Shown: positions 12,797-25,583, counted from the stretch's first letter. The stretch is 64,000 nt of DNA from Nymphaea colorata (GCF_008831285.2 NC_045139.1:188501-252500); one strand, 5' to 3'. Program-made: numbers and translations. The notes: generated by a model from the sequence alone, not told the origin.

Positions 12797-13420
12797 GGTC
12801 TAAGGATACAGCAACTTCTCGCCTTGGTCGCCTTCCACGTGTTCTCTAGAAATCTTCTCCAATATGCTGATGAAGCCTCTTTATCACAAATAATTCATGT
12901 GCTAACTATATGTAAAGTGTTTTCTGCTTGGACAGGAATTCAGGTTAATGAGGAGAAATGTAAGCTGATGGTGGTTGATGGAGATGTAAGCTGATGGTGG
13001 TTGATGGAGATGCACAGTCGCACCTCAACGCCAGGAAGGTCTTCAACTCTGTTGCAGTGGACACTACATTCAATTACTGGGGTCTTGCCCTTCAGCTTTC
13101 AAAGATCTTCTCTACTGCATGGACAGGGACGATTAGTAAACTACAAAACAAGTGCTCTTTGGAAAGGCGCACTCTCTCAATGGCTGGTCGCGTGACGTTA
13201 ATCCAGCACGTCTTCAGTTCCTTCCCCAGTACTTGATGTCCGTTCATTTCATGCCTTAGTGCGTTGTGCAACAAAACCAGACCTTGATGTGGAACTTCTT
13301 ATGGCAAGACAGGCTTAGCAAACCGAAAAAGAATCTTGTGGGTTGATCAGAAAGTGCCACATACTAGGCATCGGTCAAGGTCTGTCTGATAATGGAAGAT
13401 TTGGTCTTTTCGTTTCTGCC
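12797..13420 (+). pseudogene. Degenerate LINE (non-LTR retrotransposon) reverse transcriptase fragment
   Basis: Broken reading frames match the C-terminal half of a plant L1-type reverse transcriptase in order: RGLRIQQLLALVAFHVFSR (template-primer region), LQYADEASL (a degenerate YADD catalytic motif), AWTGIQVNEEKCKLM (usually SG(L/I)xVNxxKS), FNYWGLALQLSKI (usually YLGxPLG), LERRTLSMAGRVTLIQHV (usually LSxAGRxxLI), and WNFLWQDRL (usually FLW). A perfect 26-bp tandem duplication at 12961-13012 shifts the frame and several stops follow. The catalytic aspartates are lost, so it is inactive. No 5' or 3' element ends are visible. Confidence 0.8.
12961..13012. repeat. Perfect 26-bp tandem duplication
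   Basis: Two identical 26-bp copies beginning TAAGCTGATGGTGG lie side by side inside the LINE fragment. Since 26 is not a multiple of 3, the duplication causes a frameshift. Confidence 0.95.
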
Positions 13421-14040
13421 GGCAATTGTCATATCTATTTCTTGAACATGAGTTCTCTGACGACCATGAAACTCCATATTCCCTTTTATATTTATGCGGT
13501 ATGCCTGCTCCAAGGGATATCTATCTTGGCAATAGACATGAAACTGGACAATTTAGATAGTTAATAGTTCTGAAACGAGACGCTCTCTAGTAGAATTCAA
13601 CGGGAAGATACTGAATCAATTGACATTCATCATGCTGCCGTGTAGCATAATCAATAGATCTTATATCCCTTTCAACAAGTAAATGTGTTTAGAAATCCAT
13701 CCCTTCCAATAGGTGTTATCAGACTCTTCTGATGTTAAGCATAATAGGGAATTCCACAAGCATGGAACGAAGACTCACTGTATACGTTTCCAGTTGTCAT
13801 CATAAGAGGTATTAATTTAAGCATTACCTGCCCATACGTCACAAAGAAACTCCATATAAGAAATGAACCATCCATCATTTACACAAGGGTGTGGGTGTTA
13901 GAGGGCAGAGCAGAGAGACCTAAAGTTTTTCTCCTCAAGATTATGTGGAAACTAAAAAAGGAAAAGAAACTGCCTATTACACGACGGCATACGCCAAGAA
14001 GGGGGGAGCAGACTGGACTGACAAAATCTGGGTTGCTGTT
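13421..14040. other. Intergenic sequence 3' of the PPR gene
   Basis: It lies between the LINE fragment and the PPR gene stop codon. It probably includes the PPR gene's 3'UTR at its right end. No other feature is recognised. Confidence 0.5.
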
Positions 14041-16688
14041 TTATCTGGTCCATGACTTTTGCCGAGGAATTACTTGAGCAGTCATGAGGGCAACTTTGAT
14101 TGGCTCTGATGATGGATGCCCTTGTTTCTGCATGACTTCATGGATTCTCTTTGCATCACTCACGAGCCCACCTGCTAGGAGGCCATGTATTATCCTCTCA
14201 AACTCGTCCACTCTCAAGCTCTCCAGCTTACTCTCTATGATTCCCAGGGCTTCTAGTGCCTTCTTTTTTACGCCTGCCCTTGCATACATGTCACAGAGGC
14301 TTATGTTAATCTTGAAAGGGGCCTTCCCCTTCTCAGCAATCTTATTCAGGGCCTGCTCTGCTTCATCAACAAGCTGCAGTTTCCCCAGCCAATCGACCAA
14401 GACTGTGTAGGTGGAGACCCCAAGTTCAAGCCCATTCTTCTCCAGATCCAACAGCAGAGCTAATGCCTTGTCAAGCAAATTCTTTTTTTCATATGCTGCT
14501 ATCATGCTGGCAGTGCATCTGTCGTCCGGCTTGTGGCCTGCTTTAATCATAAAATCAAAGTTGTTCCTTGCCTGATCAGGATCACCTGCTTGCCCATATG
14601 CCTCCACAAGCAGTGTACATGACTCCAGATCAGGTTGATAGCCAGCAAACTGCATGGTGTTAACAATTCTTTGAGCCCCATCAACATGACCACGTTGAGC
14701 AAAGGATCTCAAAAGTTCCATGTATATCTCCTTCGTAGGTTTTATATCCCTTGCTTCCATTTCCCTCATAAGTGCTTCTCCTGCCTTTGGCTGGCCATCA
14801 TTTACGTAAGCCAGGATCATAGAGTTGTATGCCTTTGCATCAGGGCGGAAACCATGGTTCCTTATGTCATCAAACGCTGCTTTGGCACGTTCAAGGTTGC
14901 CAGCTTTGCTATACATATGAACCAAAACCGTTTGAGTTAGAATGTCTGGAGTAATTCCTTTAGCTATCATTTTCTGAAGAATCCTCTCAGCATCTTCCAC
15001 ACGGTTTTCCTTCGCATGACCATCTATCAACTTGAAATAGTCACGAATGTCTGCCATGAATGACTGTTCGCTCAGTAACTGTTCAGCAACCTATTACCCG
15101 ATAGGAAGAATAACAACTTCATCAGGAAAAATTTTGTCAAAATATAAAGCAAAGAAGCTACTTGTGAAATATAAAGAATAAATCATCTCTAGTTTTCCCC
15201 GTGATTTTCAGGAATAACAAGGCCTTTCAATGATTTTAAGATTTCAGAAACTGAAAGAAGAAATTGTCGCAATAGCGAACAATTGAACTGATTCTTCAGT
15301 ACATGTATGACAAAAACAATCACGACTAAAAAAGAAGATTTTGGAACAGTCAACCCACATAGCCATCTAGGAATGGCAAAGCGAGCGATAACACCAAGCA
15401 AAATTCTAACAAGAAGGAAAAAATTACACGTTTGTCTCGATCAAGAATAACTGACCTTGAAGGAGAGTACTGGATTACGCTCTTTCAACTTATCCAACAA
15501 AGCTAACCAATCCACCTTCCCCGGTTCAAGAAGCTCCGCCCATTCTGCCAACAATGCAGATGGGTCCTCATTCTCTGATAAGGATAGGATTTTCTGCGTA
15601 ACGAGTTTACATTTTCCAGTTATCATCTTAGGTTCTTCGGGAACGATCACCTTCTCTGCCTGGGCCAGCCGCTCTGCCACGTCTCCCCATTTGGGATCCG
15701 ACATGTCCAGTCCATATATTCGATACTTGATTTTCCCACGTCTCTGCGGCAATACAACTGACGGAGAAGATCCTTCCTCGCCACCATCAGCACCAGAGTG
15801 ACCAATGCCATCGACATCACCACTACCATCATCAGCATTAGCAGGTGATTCAATCAGCCGAGTACTCGCAGCATCGGACTCGGCTTTCAGACTCTCCAAG
15901 CTGCGGTAGAACTCACGCTCTGAGAATTTCTCTTCCGCCCATTTGAGTCTCATCTCCCGGAGCATGTCTCCCCTCACGCCCACGTCCCTCGCAAACTGGC
16001 ACATTGCCTTGACGTCCTCCGCCTGCAGGCACTTTTTCATCTCTTCCCTCTTCCTCGTCTTCCTCATGTCTTCCAATATGAGGTTGCTCGCCTCCCAGAC
16101 CGTCGTCCACAAGTCCAGACTCAGATCGTCGTGGGATTGTATTCCTCCCATGGCCAAGGCGGTAGAGGAAGCATCGGTGATCATGTGTTCAATGGAGCCC
16201 TTCTCCAGCTCGGCGACGACCTTCTGGACAATGACGACGAGCATGCTGTTGATGGTGTCCTTGCCGCAATCTGGATATACATCGCATAGCTTTCCCCGCA
16301 TGACGGACACGAATCTGGAGAGGAATTCGTTCATGGTACTGTCTTCTTCTTCTCCATCTTCCTCCCCTCTTCGGCGGCCTTCCTTCTCTTCGTTTTGCAG
16401 AAGTTGCAACGAATGCGCCCGTCGTATTAACCCCCGCAGCAGGGGAGGAGATGGTGATAAGGGGGTTTTCTTGGTCGTCTCTGAAACTCCGCAAGGAGAG
16501 GCAGTAGCACAAGCGAGTCCACGGCCACCGCGAAAGGCGGTGCAAGACAAGGCGGAGGAGGACGAGTAGAAGACCAAGCTTCGGTGGAGAGGAGAAGAAG
16601 GGGAAGGAGTACCTGAAGGGTTTTGGCGGAGGAGAAGGAAAAGTCGGCGGCGAGCTCGGGCGTTGCTGGAGAAGAGGGACTTCATCAT
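14041..16688 (-). CDS. NFD5: Pentatricopeptide repeat protein, NFD5-like
   Basis: P-type PPR protein, a helical-repeat RNA-binding protein likely targeted to mitochondria. Two exons, complement of 15456..16688 and 14041..15090, join in phase 0 (SFK|VAEQLL) to give 760 residues. The start at 16688 (MMKSLFSSNARARRRLFLLL) gives an arginine/serine-rich presequence; an in-frame ATG 27 codons upstream is less typical. Residues about 145-345 are a non-PPR region with SRFVSVMRGKLCDVYPDCGK. The second exon holds eight or nine tandem PPR motifs, such as ILQKMIAKGITPDILTQTVL and FMIKAGHKPDDRCTASMIAA. The NFD5 assignment (Arabidopsis nuclear fusion defective 5, At1g19520) rests on the architecture and on the neighbouring gamma carbonic anhydrase and pfkB genes; the PPR class itself is certain. 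The promoter region is shared divergently with the gamma carbonic anhydrase gene. Confidence 0.85.
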
Positions 16689-18053
16689 TCCCAGACGAAA
16701 TGGGGACGGCTGGATCGGCGTCGTTTGGGTGAAAACAGGAGTGGTGGAGAAGTCGCAGCGGCGGTGCAAATGGCCTTCTCCTCAGATCGGAAAGGGCAAA
16801 CGGAAGGTTCCTATATTTTTCCCGCAACTCCAGAAAATCACCATCCTCTTCTGATTTGCGTAATAAGGGCTAAACGCTTCATAAAAAAACACCCAAGGTA
16901 AATTTTTTTCCGGCATGTTGCCTTTGGCTTGTGAATGGAATGATCAGAACCCTAATCTTTAGTTTCTGCATTCCAATAAACGTTGGATAGCTAGCTCTGT
17001 TTTGAGTAATCTTGAATGCATTCTTTCATTTATTCGCTCTCTTAGGAATATTTAAGGACTAGCAGCAAACAGTTCCGAAGAAAAACAATTCAATTCACTA
17101 TCCGGAGCAAGCTGAATAGAATTGGAACTTTAAGAAAGTATTGCTTAGCGATATTAAGGGATCAAATGCAAACTAGTTATTCGACCAAATTGCTTTAAAA
17201 AAGTCCGATTCTAAAAAAAAAAATAACATTTGATTATTAAAAGAACTACATATGACTGGATTGGGATTCAAATTTGGTTTTAAATGAATATCAGATTGAA
17301 TTTGGATAAGGATTTAAGTTTTGATTCAAAACGAGGTGCTGCTAATCATAGTGAATAAGGATTTTATCTATACATTTTGAAAATGAGATCTTAACATATC
17401 CCAATACAATACAGTTGGATTCATTTATGCATTTAAAAGTTGGACTTGGATTGGGACTTGAAAATAAAATACGAATTCATATCAACTTTAGATTGTGAAT
17501 CTGAAATTCAGCTTTGAATGTAATCTACACTTTTCTTGATTCGTATTCTGAATCAGACTACATGAACGTTCAATAAATCATACAAAATGTACATCCGATT
17601 CAAATACAATTTGTTGACATCATAGTATGGCTTGGTCCAGAGCGGCAGCTACACTGTTAAAACTTCAAAGATTCGATACAAATGGACCTTTTTTTCAGAA
17701 AGAGCAGCAAAAAATGACTTGTTGGAATCAATTTAACAAGTCGCAACTAAAATGTAAGCCAAGGGAAGGAAAGGTTTGGTGGGGTTGGGGTTGTGTACTC
17801 GGCCCTGTTGCGACCGTCGCGACGGAAGAAAGTAAGCTTTTTCCTGAGTCCTCCTGGAGCCGGGTGGGGAGCCTCTTCCACTCCAAAAATTTACCCGAAT
17901 TGCCCCACAAGTTGGGAGCTGTTCCTTTCGCTCTTCCCCCATCTCATTTCTCGAGTCCACTGCTGCAAGAGAGGGGAGGAAGGATACAGAGGTCCTTCGT
18001 TGGAGCGGCCGGAGAATCCACCGGGGCCCAATCGTTTTTCCAGGTACAGGAGG
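16689..18053. other. Divergent intergenic region between the NFD5-like and gamma carbonic anhydrase genes
   Basis: About 1.36 kb serves as upstream sequence for both genes. The middle (about 17200-17620) is AT-rich with repeated GGATT/GATTCAAAT-like words and looks like old repeat DNA. Nearer 18054 it becomes GC-richer, with GGGGCCCA at about 18024 containing a site II-like GGCCCA. The gamma carbonic anhydrase frame is open upstream to 17793 but has no conserved start there. Confidence 0.5.
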
Positions 18054-21000
18054 ATGGGTACGTTGGGGAAAGCAATCTATACCGTCGGATTCTGGATTCG
18101 GGAGACCGGTCAGGCCATAGATCGTCTAGGTTGCCGTCTTCAGGGGAGCTACTACTTCCAAGAGCAGTGTACGTCTCCTGAAATATCCCCCATTTCTTCG
18201 GTTTAATTTTCATTTTAGCGATCGTTTTCAGGAATTCGTATCTTGCAGTTGATTTTTTACCCCTCCCAACTTTAGATTTGTGGCCTCATTTTCTTTACGA
18301 ATGTCCTCTGAATTTTTTGTTGCTTATGCGCATAGATCGTCTCTAAGGGGGCCATGTTGGTTCCATTGCTGTAATGGGGATTTCATGATGCTTTGAACCC
18401 CCAACCAAACCTCATCGAAGCACCACTCTTGGGTTGATTGGAAAAAGATTTTTCTTCTGTATGGGCTTCCGAGTTATTGTCTGTTGAAAGGTTGAATAGG
18501 GGATCAGTTGATTCAGAATTGTATGCGCCTGTCTTCTCTCTCCCTCCTATAGTCTCAGTATGGTTAAGCGGCGAAGGTAGACTTGTCCCACTAGTGGTTG
18601 CTCCGATCGTTGACTATTCTAATTGTTAGTCGACTGTGTACTATTGTTTGTCGTGCTTATTTAAGCTCATGTTCCAGTCGAATAGTGAAACAGGAAGTGT
18701 ATTACGTTCGTATGGGTTATTGACGGTTGTAGTTTTCAATTTTCTTGAAAATTTGGCACTGAATTTCCTACATAGTAGCAAGATACAGAGGTAACGCAAC
18801 ATAGGTAGATTTGCTCCCGTGTTGGCATCCTACCAGTTACTTTTTGGTGGATTGATTATGTAAACAAGTAAAAACATCTTTAACTTTTTTGGAATTAATT
18901 TGACGTTGGTATATTGGTCATTTAAGAGCTTTGTGTTCTGGGAAGACTGCACATGGATTTTCCCCACTGTTGTTTTTCGGGCTTAGCATTATTTAATTTA
19001 GCACGTGATTGCCCCCTTTGCCCCCGCCAGCGTTAAACTTTTCTGAGACCGGTTAGTCGAATTACCAAATATCTGCTATTTTATCGATTACACACATTGC
19101 AAGTGCAAACTGCTTGTTGTTACAGGCTTACAGCATAATTTGATATGTATGAGAAAAGAAATATTCTGATTTAGCTTAGTATTGCAAGTTAGACGGCCTT
19201 ACACATGAATTTACATGAATTTACTTTATTTCTTCATATTTTGTTGCTCCATGCTGTAACAAGGGTAAGGACCGTGAGGCTTGTCTTCTATTAGTTCAAT
19301 ATATTATACTATATTTTGTTGTGTTATACACATATTTCATGCGTATGAGTTGTATGATAAACTTAACATGTTACAATTTCATTTACAAAAATAAAAAAGA
19401 GCCAGCTTGTAAAACTTGGTCTCAGCTTGTCATTAGTCACAGGCTGAATCATAGTGCATAAAACGTAGCTCATTTAGCTGCCCTGTCCATAGCTTGATGG
19501 GGTTTGTTCCCGTTGTACTGGGACCTTGTGACCTTAGAAGGAGCACTGTTTATCATTTTTCTCCTCTCACAATACCAAGATTATATTTAAACATCCAAGG
19601 TTTGTAAATAGGCCCTCAATTCCCATCCTAGTATAGCAAATGGAGTGGACAAGAGTGGAACTTGGTCTGGTCTTTTATTAAATTTTCAGTGGTTGGAGAA
19701 GGCGTGAGGTTCTACCAGACCTTTAAAAATGTTTTGGTTCCCACTTTGTTAATTTAGTGATCAAGTGAAAAAATTATTGTCAGTTGTCCTTCCCTAGAAG
19801 AGCTTCATGCACTTAGCAATGTAAGTTGGCCTAATGCCTCCAAGCTGGAGGAGGTGTAGAATTTAGTTCTCAGGACTTGCATCCTTTGCCACAAGGTCAT
19901 TACAGCATGGTGGTAAAGGAGAGCTGCCAGGGGTTTCAGGTCAAGGACAGAACAATGCCTTGGGTTCATATCTACAAGTTCTACTTGGACAAGAGGTTTC
20001 TGCCTAGCCTGACATCGATTGTACTTTACAGGAGTTTTAGAGTAGAGTCTGAAATGGGTGCTGGTTGATCAGTTCCCTGCCCAAGATTTTGGCCCTTAAA
20101 CCTCGCAAACTTTGTGCTGCTTGACCTCTATCTGTGCATAACAGAGATCTTTTGGACTAATATTACTAGAACTATTACTTTACAGGAGTTTTAGAGTAGA
20201 GTCTGAAATGGGTGCTGGTTGATCAGTTCCCTGCCCAAGATTTTGGCCCTTAAACCTCGCAAACTTTGTGCTGCTTGACCTCTATCTGTGCATAACAGAG
20301 ATCTTTTGGACTAATATTACTAGAACTATTAATTGCAATGATATGTAGACTCTTATGTGCTGTCTCTGACATTCATTGACAAATATTTTATTTCAAAGAC
20401 AAAGAAAAAAGGCTTCTTCAAGACGTAGACCTGAAATGGTTTTGGAGTTGAGTTCATTTTGGACATTGACATAGGAGAAATGCCAATTAATTTCAATCAT
20501 AGACTTGGAAAAGTTTATATTTACCAGGCATTGAATTTCTCATTGTGACATTCAGCCTGATGCCAACATGGACACTGGTGGAAAATATGATGCAGTTGGC
20601 CTCTCATGTAAAAAAAACATTACACCAACCTCGAAGTTAAGGTTGATTAGTCATTAGTATGGGACTAAACTAAAAATGTTTGTGCTATGTTTAGTTTTAT
20701 CCAAACCTACGTTGGATCCATCTGTCTGAACCTTGATGCTCATTTACCCAGTGCTTTCTAAGGGGGAGAAAGGCTGTTTCTTTTCTCTATCAGGTCTTCT
20801 AAGGGGGAGAAAGGCTGTTTCTTTTCTCTATCAGGTCAATGTTAAACACAGTATTTGTCTTCAACTAAATGTTTTCTTTGAATTGTGCCTCGTTTTAACA
20901 AAGGGAACTGGGAATTCCTTAGTTCATTGACTGGACTAGGGCTTTCATTTGTTTGGTCTTTAGCATGAGTGCCAGGAGATCATTACATTTTTGAGATTTG

Positions 21001-24000
21001 CTAATGGATGTCGAGGTAATGGATTATTTGTATCAGATTACCATTTCATAAAATTATGTATAGTAATTGAAGAATTTTCACACAATTAGCATACTCTTGT
21101 TTCTTCATCAGCTAGGAGGGAAAACATATGTTTCGTTTCTTCTTACTAAAATAAGATTAATGTCATTGGGGAGACATGATACTAGCTTTGTATATGTTTC
21201 TCTTATTTTTTCAGAATGCCTATTTAACAGTTGCCTTTTTACTTCAGACGCTCTATTTAGTGTGGACTATAATCTTCACCATTCACAGCTTGTATCATTT
21301 CTTATTTATTTTCATGTCTGGACATTTAGAATTCTTTGACCAATTTTGTCTCTAAATTTCTGATATTCTTGTATCCTGACATTTCTGTATGTTGGTGATA
21401 AGACCTGCAAACAATTTCTACAATGATGAATACTTTGTTTATATTTTTTTCTTTCTTTTATTATGTTTTTGTTAATTATTCCATAAGGACATCAGGTGAG
21501 GCTGAGCACTCTTTTGCTGGAGAGAATGCATATATTTTTGGAAAACTTGATAGATATATACGTTACATATGCATTTTTTTCTCTTTCCATCTTACCTATT
21601 CCTTGTGGGGTGCATCATTCACAATTCAAAGCTGAGATTGATGCAAAATAAAACTTATGTTTCAAAATTTTCTAACTTCTTTATTTTCAAATGATAACAG
21701 TATCAAGGCACCGGACACTCATGAATATCTTTGACAAAGTTCCAAGTGTTCACAAGGATGCATTTGTTGCTCCAAGTGCTTCAGTAATTGGGGAGGTACA
21801 AGTGGGGTCTGCATCATCTATTTGGTATGGCTGTGTTTTAAGAGGTATGCGCTAATCTCAAAATGTATCTAAGATGATAACCTGTAATCTATTTTGAGAA
21901 CATTTGCGGACAAGACCTCTTGCTTTATGCTTTGTAGTGATTGTTGTGTTTGAGAGAGTCCGGTTCTTTGATAAGGAAACTTTTTGGCTATGGGATAATT
22001 TTAAATGTATTATATAAGGTGCCATGCAGTTAAAGATTCATTTCATCTGTTTCTATTTCCAGGAAGCTCAAGTAGCTTTTGCATGTATTCTATGTAGTGA
22101 TTGATCTTGTCATCTTGATGATATAGCCATGATTTGTTCTTCACAAAAATTATTGAGCATTGCACATTTATGAAATGCATGAAGAAAAAGTATATAAAAG
22201 ATAGACTAGTTTGGTGACGTCAAATTCATCCGCTATTTCATTCCAGTCTTGGTTGACCTGCTGATTCAAACTTGGATAAGGTGTGTTTGCAACTGTTGTT
22301 TTCCTGCTCAGAATGATTGGTGTCAGTAGTTTCTGCTTGTGCCATAGTTAGCTAGGTTAGCTCATTTTATGTTGTTTCATGAAAGCAAAATCTCTCCAGT
22401 TGTCTATGGTTTCCACCAGGTTATTCAAGTTTCTTAGATAGGCAGTAGACTCAGAGTTGTATAGTGTCTGACTTTATAGTTACTATTTTTGACATGTAAA
22501 GCACTTTCTTTTTTGTCATTTAAGAATCTATTTCTGCAGTGTTTTCGCTGTGTTGATATGTTTATAAGATTTATAACTGGATTATATAATCATGTTGGAG
22601 TGCTTTCAGCAAAACGTGTCTCAATTTGTTTTTGTTCTCAGACCATTTATGAAATCTGTGTATTCTCATTTCCCCTATAGCTGTTACCTTATAGATAATT
22701 TATAAGCTTTCATTCATGAAAAAGTTATTTGTCTATAAAAATGTGGTGTTTGATGTTTATGATACATATCTGGCAAGTGGGCTGTAGCAATTTAAGCAAA
22801 GGACATTATAACAATTTCAGGACCTAAATTATTTCCATGGTTTTTCCTTTTAGACAAATCAGCCTTGAACCTGTTAATGATGCACTGCCTTTTGTTCACT
22901 TTATTCTTGCCTAAGGACACCAGCTTGTCCTATACATAGTTGTTCTATGCAAAATCATCCTTGAATCTGTTGATGCACCAACTCGTTCCCTTTATCCTTG
23001 TTATGGTCTGTTGTGAATTGTGTAGTTATGTGTTAATAGTGTCTCAAGAACTCTGCCATGCAATTTCATGCAAACTCTGATTTAAGTTGAAATAAGATTT
23101 AAGTTTTCCTAGTCTGGGATTGCTAGGCATTTCCATTTCAAAGCTGGTGCTTCTGCTTGTGCAACACTTCAAATTAAAATCAAAGCTGATAATGGAGGAA
23201 AAGGATAATTTCAAGATTGGTATAATAAATAAATAGGGAAAGGATATGAACAAGTGATGGTGGTGATTTTTGCTTTCCATGCAGAAAATTCAAGGAGGCA
23301 GGTATTGACAGGATGATGAGAAATGTGTGAGAGCGTAAAGATGAGAGGCAACTTTACAAAAATGAATATGACAGTTGAGGAAGCGCACCTTAATTTCATT
23401 ATATCTCTGTCTTTAAAAAATTGAAAATCGTGAAATTGCCTAGACAGCCTTTTGTTTTTTTTTGTTTATTCACTTATTTAACTTGGGATATCAACATCTC
23501 TTGTTATCTTTTTTCTAGTATCTTTTCTCTGTGATGTGCTTAAATTTTTACTAGCCTCACAACATTGTTTTCCTTTTTTGTTTCTTATTCATGGTCCTTA
23601 TTGTTTTCATCTTCAATGTGTTACTTTTAAATTTGCAATATTGTTGGTTGCACTAATTTCTTGGTTGTTACCTTGTGTTTATTTACTTTTAATATTTTTT
23701 TCCAAGGATTATGTTTTTATAGGATGTTTTTTTTTTCCTTTTTTTTTGTTGTTTATAATGTTTTTATTGTATTTTACTGTCTCAAAGAATATAATTTGAT
23801 ATTTCAAAGTCCTCAGTTGCCCCTTCAGATGCCATGGTTATGCATCATAATTCATTGGTAAATGGATGGGTGTCTCTGCTATCATGCTTTGTTTATCCAA
23901 TTATTCATGTGAAATATACACGTGTTTTTTATTATCCAGTTGGATTATGAGTAACTAAAAATTAAAGTATGAACCAAATCTAGAAGTTCTGTTAAAGATG

Positions 24001-25583
24001 GTTTGGCCTATCTTGGAGAAAATTTAATTGCAAAACAAAATGTATGATTTTTTTTGGCAAAACAGAAATAGGACCTTTGTCAACTGGAAATGTACATCTA
24101 TTAGTCTTTAAACTTTAACTCAACTGCTTCATATGCCATTCTCGACCTTTTGGCTAAGATAAGTGTAGTAACTCAACCTCTTCATAAGGGTCAACTGCCT
24201 GGTAAACTTTTGCATCCCATGCTAGCAGATTACTTTCCTAATCATTAAACATGTTCCGTGAGTGTTTTATCTGAATATTTTTTGTGGAAATTCAACAAGC
24301 ACAAAAGGTTGCTAATCCTAATGAAATACATTTGCTTAGGCATCTCATTTAATGAAAGACATCCTTAACTCATGCTTTGCTTCGTTATTGAGCCAAATGA
24401 ACATACATTTTTTTTCTCAGTCAAGCTTTAGTCATGCAATAGGCCTGAATTCCATGATGTAGGTTGTGCTTGTGAATGATCTACGGAACCTGTGAATCAT
24501 ATGATTCAGTCAATCTAGATTGGCACCTGCACAGCAAACCAAATTCTATGGAAGTACTCTCCGGTGAAAAGCCTGACAAATACTGCTGTCTTGCTCTCTG
24601 GGAAACTGGTTATTATCTTTCTGGTTGTGGATTTCGTTTAAAAGCCCTTGTCTCAGATTGTGCTGTGGCTGCAATTGTTTTCCATGCAACGTGGCTTTCT
24701 TCATAGATGTTACAACTTGTCTGTTACAGGAGATGTGAATAATATCAGTATTGGTTCTAGAACAAACATTCAGGACAATTCACTTGTTCATGTTGCAAAG
24801 TCTAACCTGAGTGGAAAGGTGCTACCTACTATCATTGGGGACAGTGTCACAGTAGGTAAGTAGCTTTCTTTCTTTTTTTTTTCAGCAAATCTGTTGCTAG
24901 ATTTTATCGATCTTAAATTCATCTCATTTTATGGATATTAGACATAAAATTATTTTGACATAGTATATTTTATTTGAGTAGGTCATAGTGCTGTTTTGCA
25001 TGGATGCACTGTCGAGGATGAGGCCTTTGTTGGGATGGGTGCAACTCTTCTTGATGGGGTGGTTGTTGAGAAACATGGCATGGTTGCTGCTGGGGCACTT
25101 GTGAAGCAGAATACCAGAATTCCCTCTGGAGAGGTACTGTTTTCAGTTCCTTTTCTTTTTCCACTTCTCAGCTGTGACGTTCAAGTAGAATTGCTCATGA
25201 TCCTAATACAGGTTGAGAAGTGATTCTGTACTATGTCTTGTAGCGCTTCCTAGGAATTTTGTTGATGTTATTCTTATTTGCTGACTTCTTGTCAAATACA
25301 GGTTTGGGGAGGCAATCCAGCAAAATTCCTCCGGAAACTTACAGAAGAGGAGATAGCTTTCATATCTCAGTCAGCAACCAATTATTGCAATTTAGCACAG
25401 GTGCATGCAGCAGAAAATGCAAAGACCTTTGATGAGATTGAGCTTGAGAAGTTGCTGAGGAAAAAGTTTGCACGGAGGGATGAGGAGTATGATTCAATGC
25501 TGGGGGTTGTGCGTGAAGTTCCACCAGAGCTTGTTCTTCCAGACAGCATTTTGCCTGACAAACCTGCTAAAGCAGCTCATTGA
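18054..25583 (+). CDS. GAMMACA: Mitochondrial gamma carbonic anhydrase, complex I subunit
   Basis: Gamma-class carbonic anhydrase of the plant matrix-exposed complex I domain, a trimeric left-handed beta-helix protein needed for complex I assembly. Five exons, 18054..18168, 21701..21844, 24730..24855, 24982..25133 and 25302..25583, give 819 nt and 272 residues, like Arabidopsis gamma-CA1/CA2 (about 275). Residues 1-38 begin MGTLGKAIYTVGFWIRETGQ, the conserved N-terminus that fixes the start. Hexapeptide-repeat strands run from about 60 to 185. The zinc ligands are H107 (NSLVHVA), H130 (VGHSAV) and H135 (VLHGC), with R86 and D102 also present, so this is a CA1/2/3-type protein rather than a CA-like form lacking the histidines. 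The C-terminus has KKFARRDEEYDSMLGVVRE. Intron 1 is 3.5 kb and intron 2 is 2.9 kb. It is divergent from the NFD5-like gene. Confidence 0.96.
20023..20330. repeat. Perfect 154-bp tandem duplication in gamma carbonic anhydrase intron 1
   Basis: Two head-to-tail copies, 20023-20176 and 20177-20330, begin ACTTTACAGGAGTTTTAG and look identical throughout by eye. Identity implies a recent event or an assembly artefact. Confidence 0.93.
20756..20837. repeat. 41-bp tandem duplication in the same intron
   Basis: Two copies, 20756-20796 and 20797-20837, begin TTCTAAGGGGGAGAAAGG and run through TTTTCTCTATCAGGT with essentially no differences. Confidence 0.92.
24131..24170 (+). pseudogene. U2 snRNA 5'-end fragment in intron 2 of the gamma carbonic anhydrase gene
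   Basis: The segment CATTCTCGACCTTTTGGCTA followed by AGATAAGTGTAGTA matches about the first 39 nt of plant U2 snRNA (TTCTCGGCCTTTTGGCTAAG, then ATCAAGTGTAGTA), with a G-to-A change, one base deletion and a small 5' difference. Homology ends abruptly, so the branch-site-pairing region and Sm site are missing and it cannot be functional. It resembles a truncated retrocopy. The U2 comparison is from memory. Confidence 0.75.

Noticed and set aside
12593-13236. Plus-strand ORFs of 133 and 80 codons as possible genes
   Set aside because: They read through a degenerate LINE reverse transcriptase, with a frameshift from a 26-bp duplication and a lost YADD motif.
15943-16827. Long ORFs of about 200 codons on both strands over the PPR gene's first exon
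   Set aside because: They are out-of-frame or antisense shadows of GC-rich coding sequence; the PPR frame is the one that splices in phase and encodes family sequence.
17793-18053. N-terminal extension of gamma carbonic anhydrase
   Set aside because: The frame is open upstream, but no ATG lies in it and the sequence does not resemble the family; MGTLGKAIYTVGFWIRE is the conserved start.
18338-18420. Possible MITE with GGGGGCC...AACCCCCAACC ends
   Set aside because: Inverted repeat matching is too poor and no flanking duplication is seen.
19880-19970. tRNA-like or SINE-like motif (CAGCATGGTGGTAAAGG followed by GGTTTCAGGTCAAGG)
   Set aside because: Spacing hints at polymerase III boxes A and B, but box B is poor and no cloverleaf or tail can be built by eye.
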